A DNA stretch of 6,089 bases from Pseudomonadota bacterium (GTDB lineage Bacteria > Pseudomonadota > Gammaproteobacteria > Burkholderiales > SG8-39): positions 1 through 6,089 of the forward strand of contig JAJZUK010000086.1 of assembly GCA_021847125.1 (NCBI GenBank), given 5' to 3'. The stretch's first letter is position 1, and each line of letters begins with the position of its first letter. Positions 5,848 through 6,089 of the stretch are shown here, in pieces. A program made the translations under genes and the position numbers. The notes below the pieces were generated by a model, which saw only the letters and a list, made by a program, of their open reading frames with translations, had not been told where the DNA came from and did no database searches.

Positions 5848-6089
5848 ATGATCGATACCATCGCGCCTGCCTGGAGTTCGACCAGCGCGCAGCGAATGCG
5901 TCGCCGCTACATTCCATTACGCCACGCCGCTCGCCTGCTGGCGACGGCCGCCCTGGCGCTGACACCGTTGCTTGCATGCGCCTTCGACCTCGAAGGCCAT
6001 CGCGGCGCGCGGGGCCTGGCGCCGGAGAACACCCTGCCCGCGTTCGCCGCTGCGCTGTCAGCCGGCGTCAGCACGCTGGAACTGGACAC
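5848..6089 (+). CDS. Exported glycerophosphodiester phosphodiesterase, N-terminal part (3' end outside window)
   Basis: Eighty codons are visible. [20 protein letters not shown] followed by [12 protein letters not shown] is the hallmark start of the GDPD TIM barrel: HRG carries a catalytic histidine, ENT is conserved, and the ELD carboxylates bind metal. The family hydrolyses glycerophosphodiesters to glycerol-3-phosphate and an alcohol. Ahead of it is a signal sequence with a basic start ([13 protein letters not shown]), a hydrophobic core ([13 protein letters not shown]) and ACA just before FD, so the enzyme should be periplasmic, as GlpQ is. LLAC could alternatively be a non-ideal lipobox. 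Two starts are possible: ATG at 5848 with GAGG only three bases upstream, or ATG at 5896, which gives a more standard 29-residue signal peptide but has a weak ribosome site. The gene is divergent from the GGDEF gene with no evident functional link. Confidence 0.9.
   Translation, partial: MIDTIAPAWSSTSAQRMRRRYIPLRHAARLLATAALALTPLLACAFDLEGHRGARGLAPENTLPAFAAALSAGVSTLELD

Noticed and set aside
5907..6089. Minus-strand open frame of 60 codons opposite the GDPD gene
   Set aside because: The plus strand encodes the GDPD signature GHRGARG and PENT, so this is a shadow.

Overview
This window looks like chromosomal DNA from a betaproteobacterium of the Burkholderiales/Rhodocyclales type. That is inferred from the high GC content, the codon use, a phenylacetate-pathway thioesterase, and the style of the multi-sensor HD-GYP and GGDEF proteins. 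Nothing suggests a phage, plasmid or insertion sequence. I saw no RNA gene and no CRISPR array.

Layout from left to right: (1) the 3' end of a plus-strand PaaI-type hotdog thioesterase gene (1-177). (2) A short convergent gap with a possible terminator (178-228). (3) A minus-strand gene for a 1110-residue membrane receptor with Cache, HAMP, PAS, GAF, PAS and PAS domains and a C-terminal HD-GYP phosphodiesterase carrying the full motif set (229-3561). (4) Its leader and likely promoter (3562-3733), with an extended -10 element and an inverted repeat just downstream. (5) About 800 bases of gene debris on the minus strand (3734-4532). It holds what look like the tail of a thiamine-diphosphate enzyme, an NAD-dependent epimerase/dehydratase that has lost its middle and is frameshifted, and perhaps the tail of a third gene. 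(6) A minus-strand gene for a membrane-anchored GGDEF diguanylate cyclase with an intact active site and a product-inhibition site (4533-5714). (7) A divergent AT-rich intergenic region (5715-5847). (8) The 5' end of a plus-strand exported glycerophosphodiester phosphodiesterase gene (5848 to the window edge).

The two intact full-length genes have opposite roles: the GGDEF protein should make cyclic di-GMP and the HD-GYP protein should break it down. They lie on the same strand, separated by the remains of what was probably a catabolic operon. I see no clear terminator between them, so read-through is possible, but the HD-GYP gene also seems to have its own promoter.

The most notable observation is the debris zone. 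Its remnants keep the order and translational coupling of an ancestral operon (TPP enzyme tail, TAATG overlap, epimerase) but carry at least one internal deletion and two single-base frameshifts. I did not find evidence for a wholly undescribed system.
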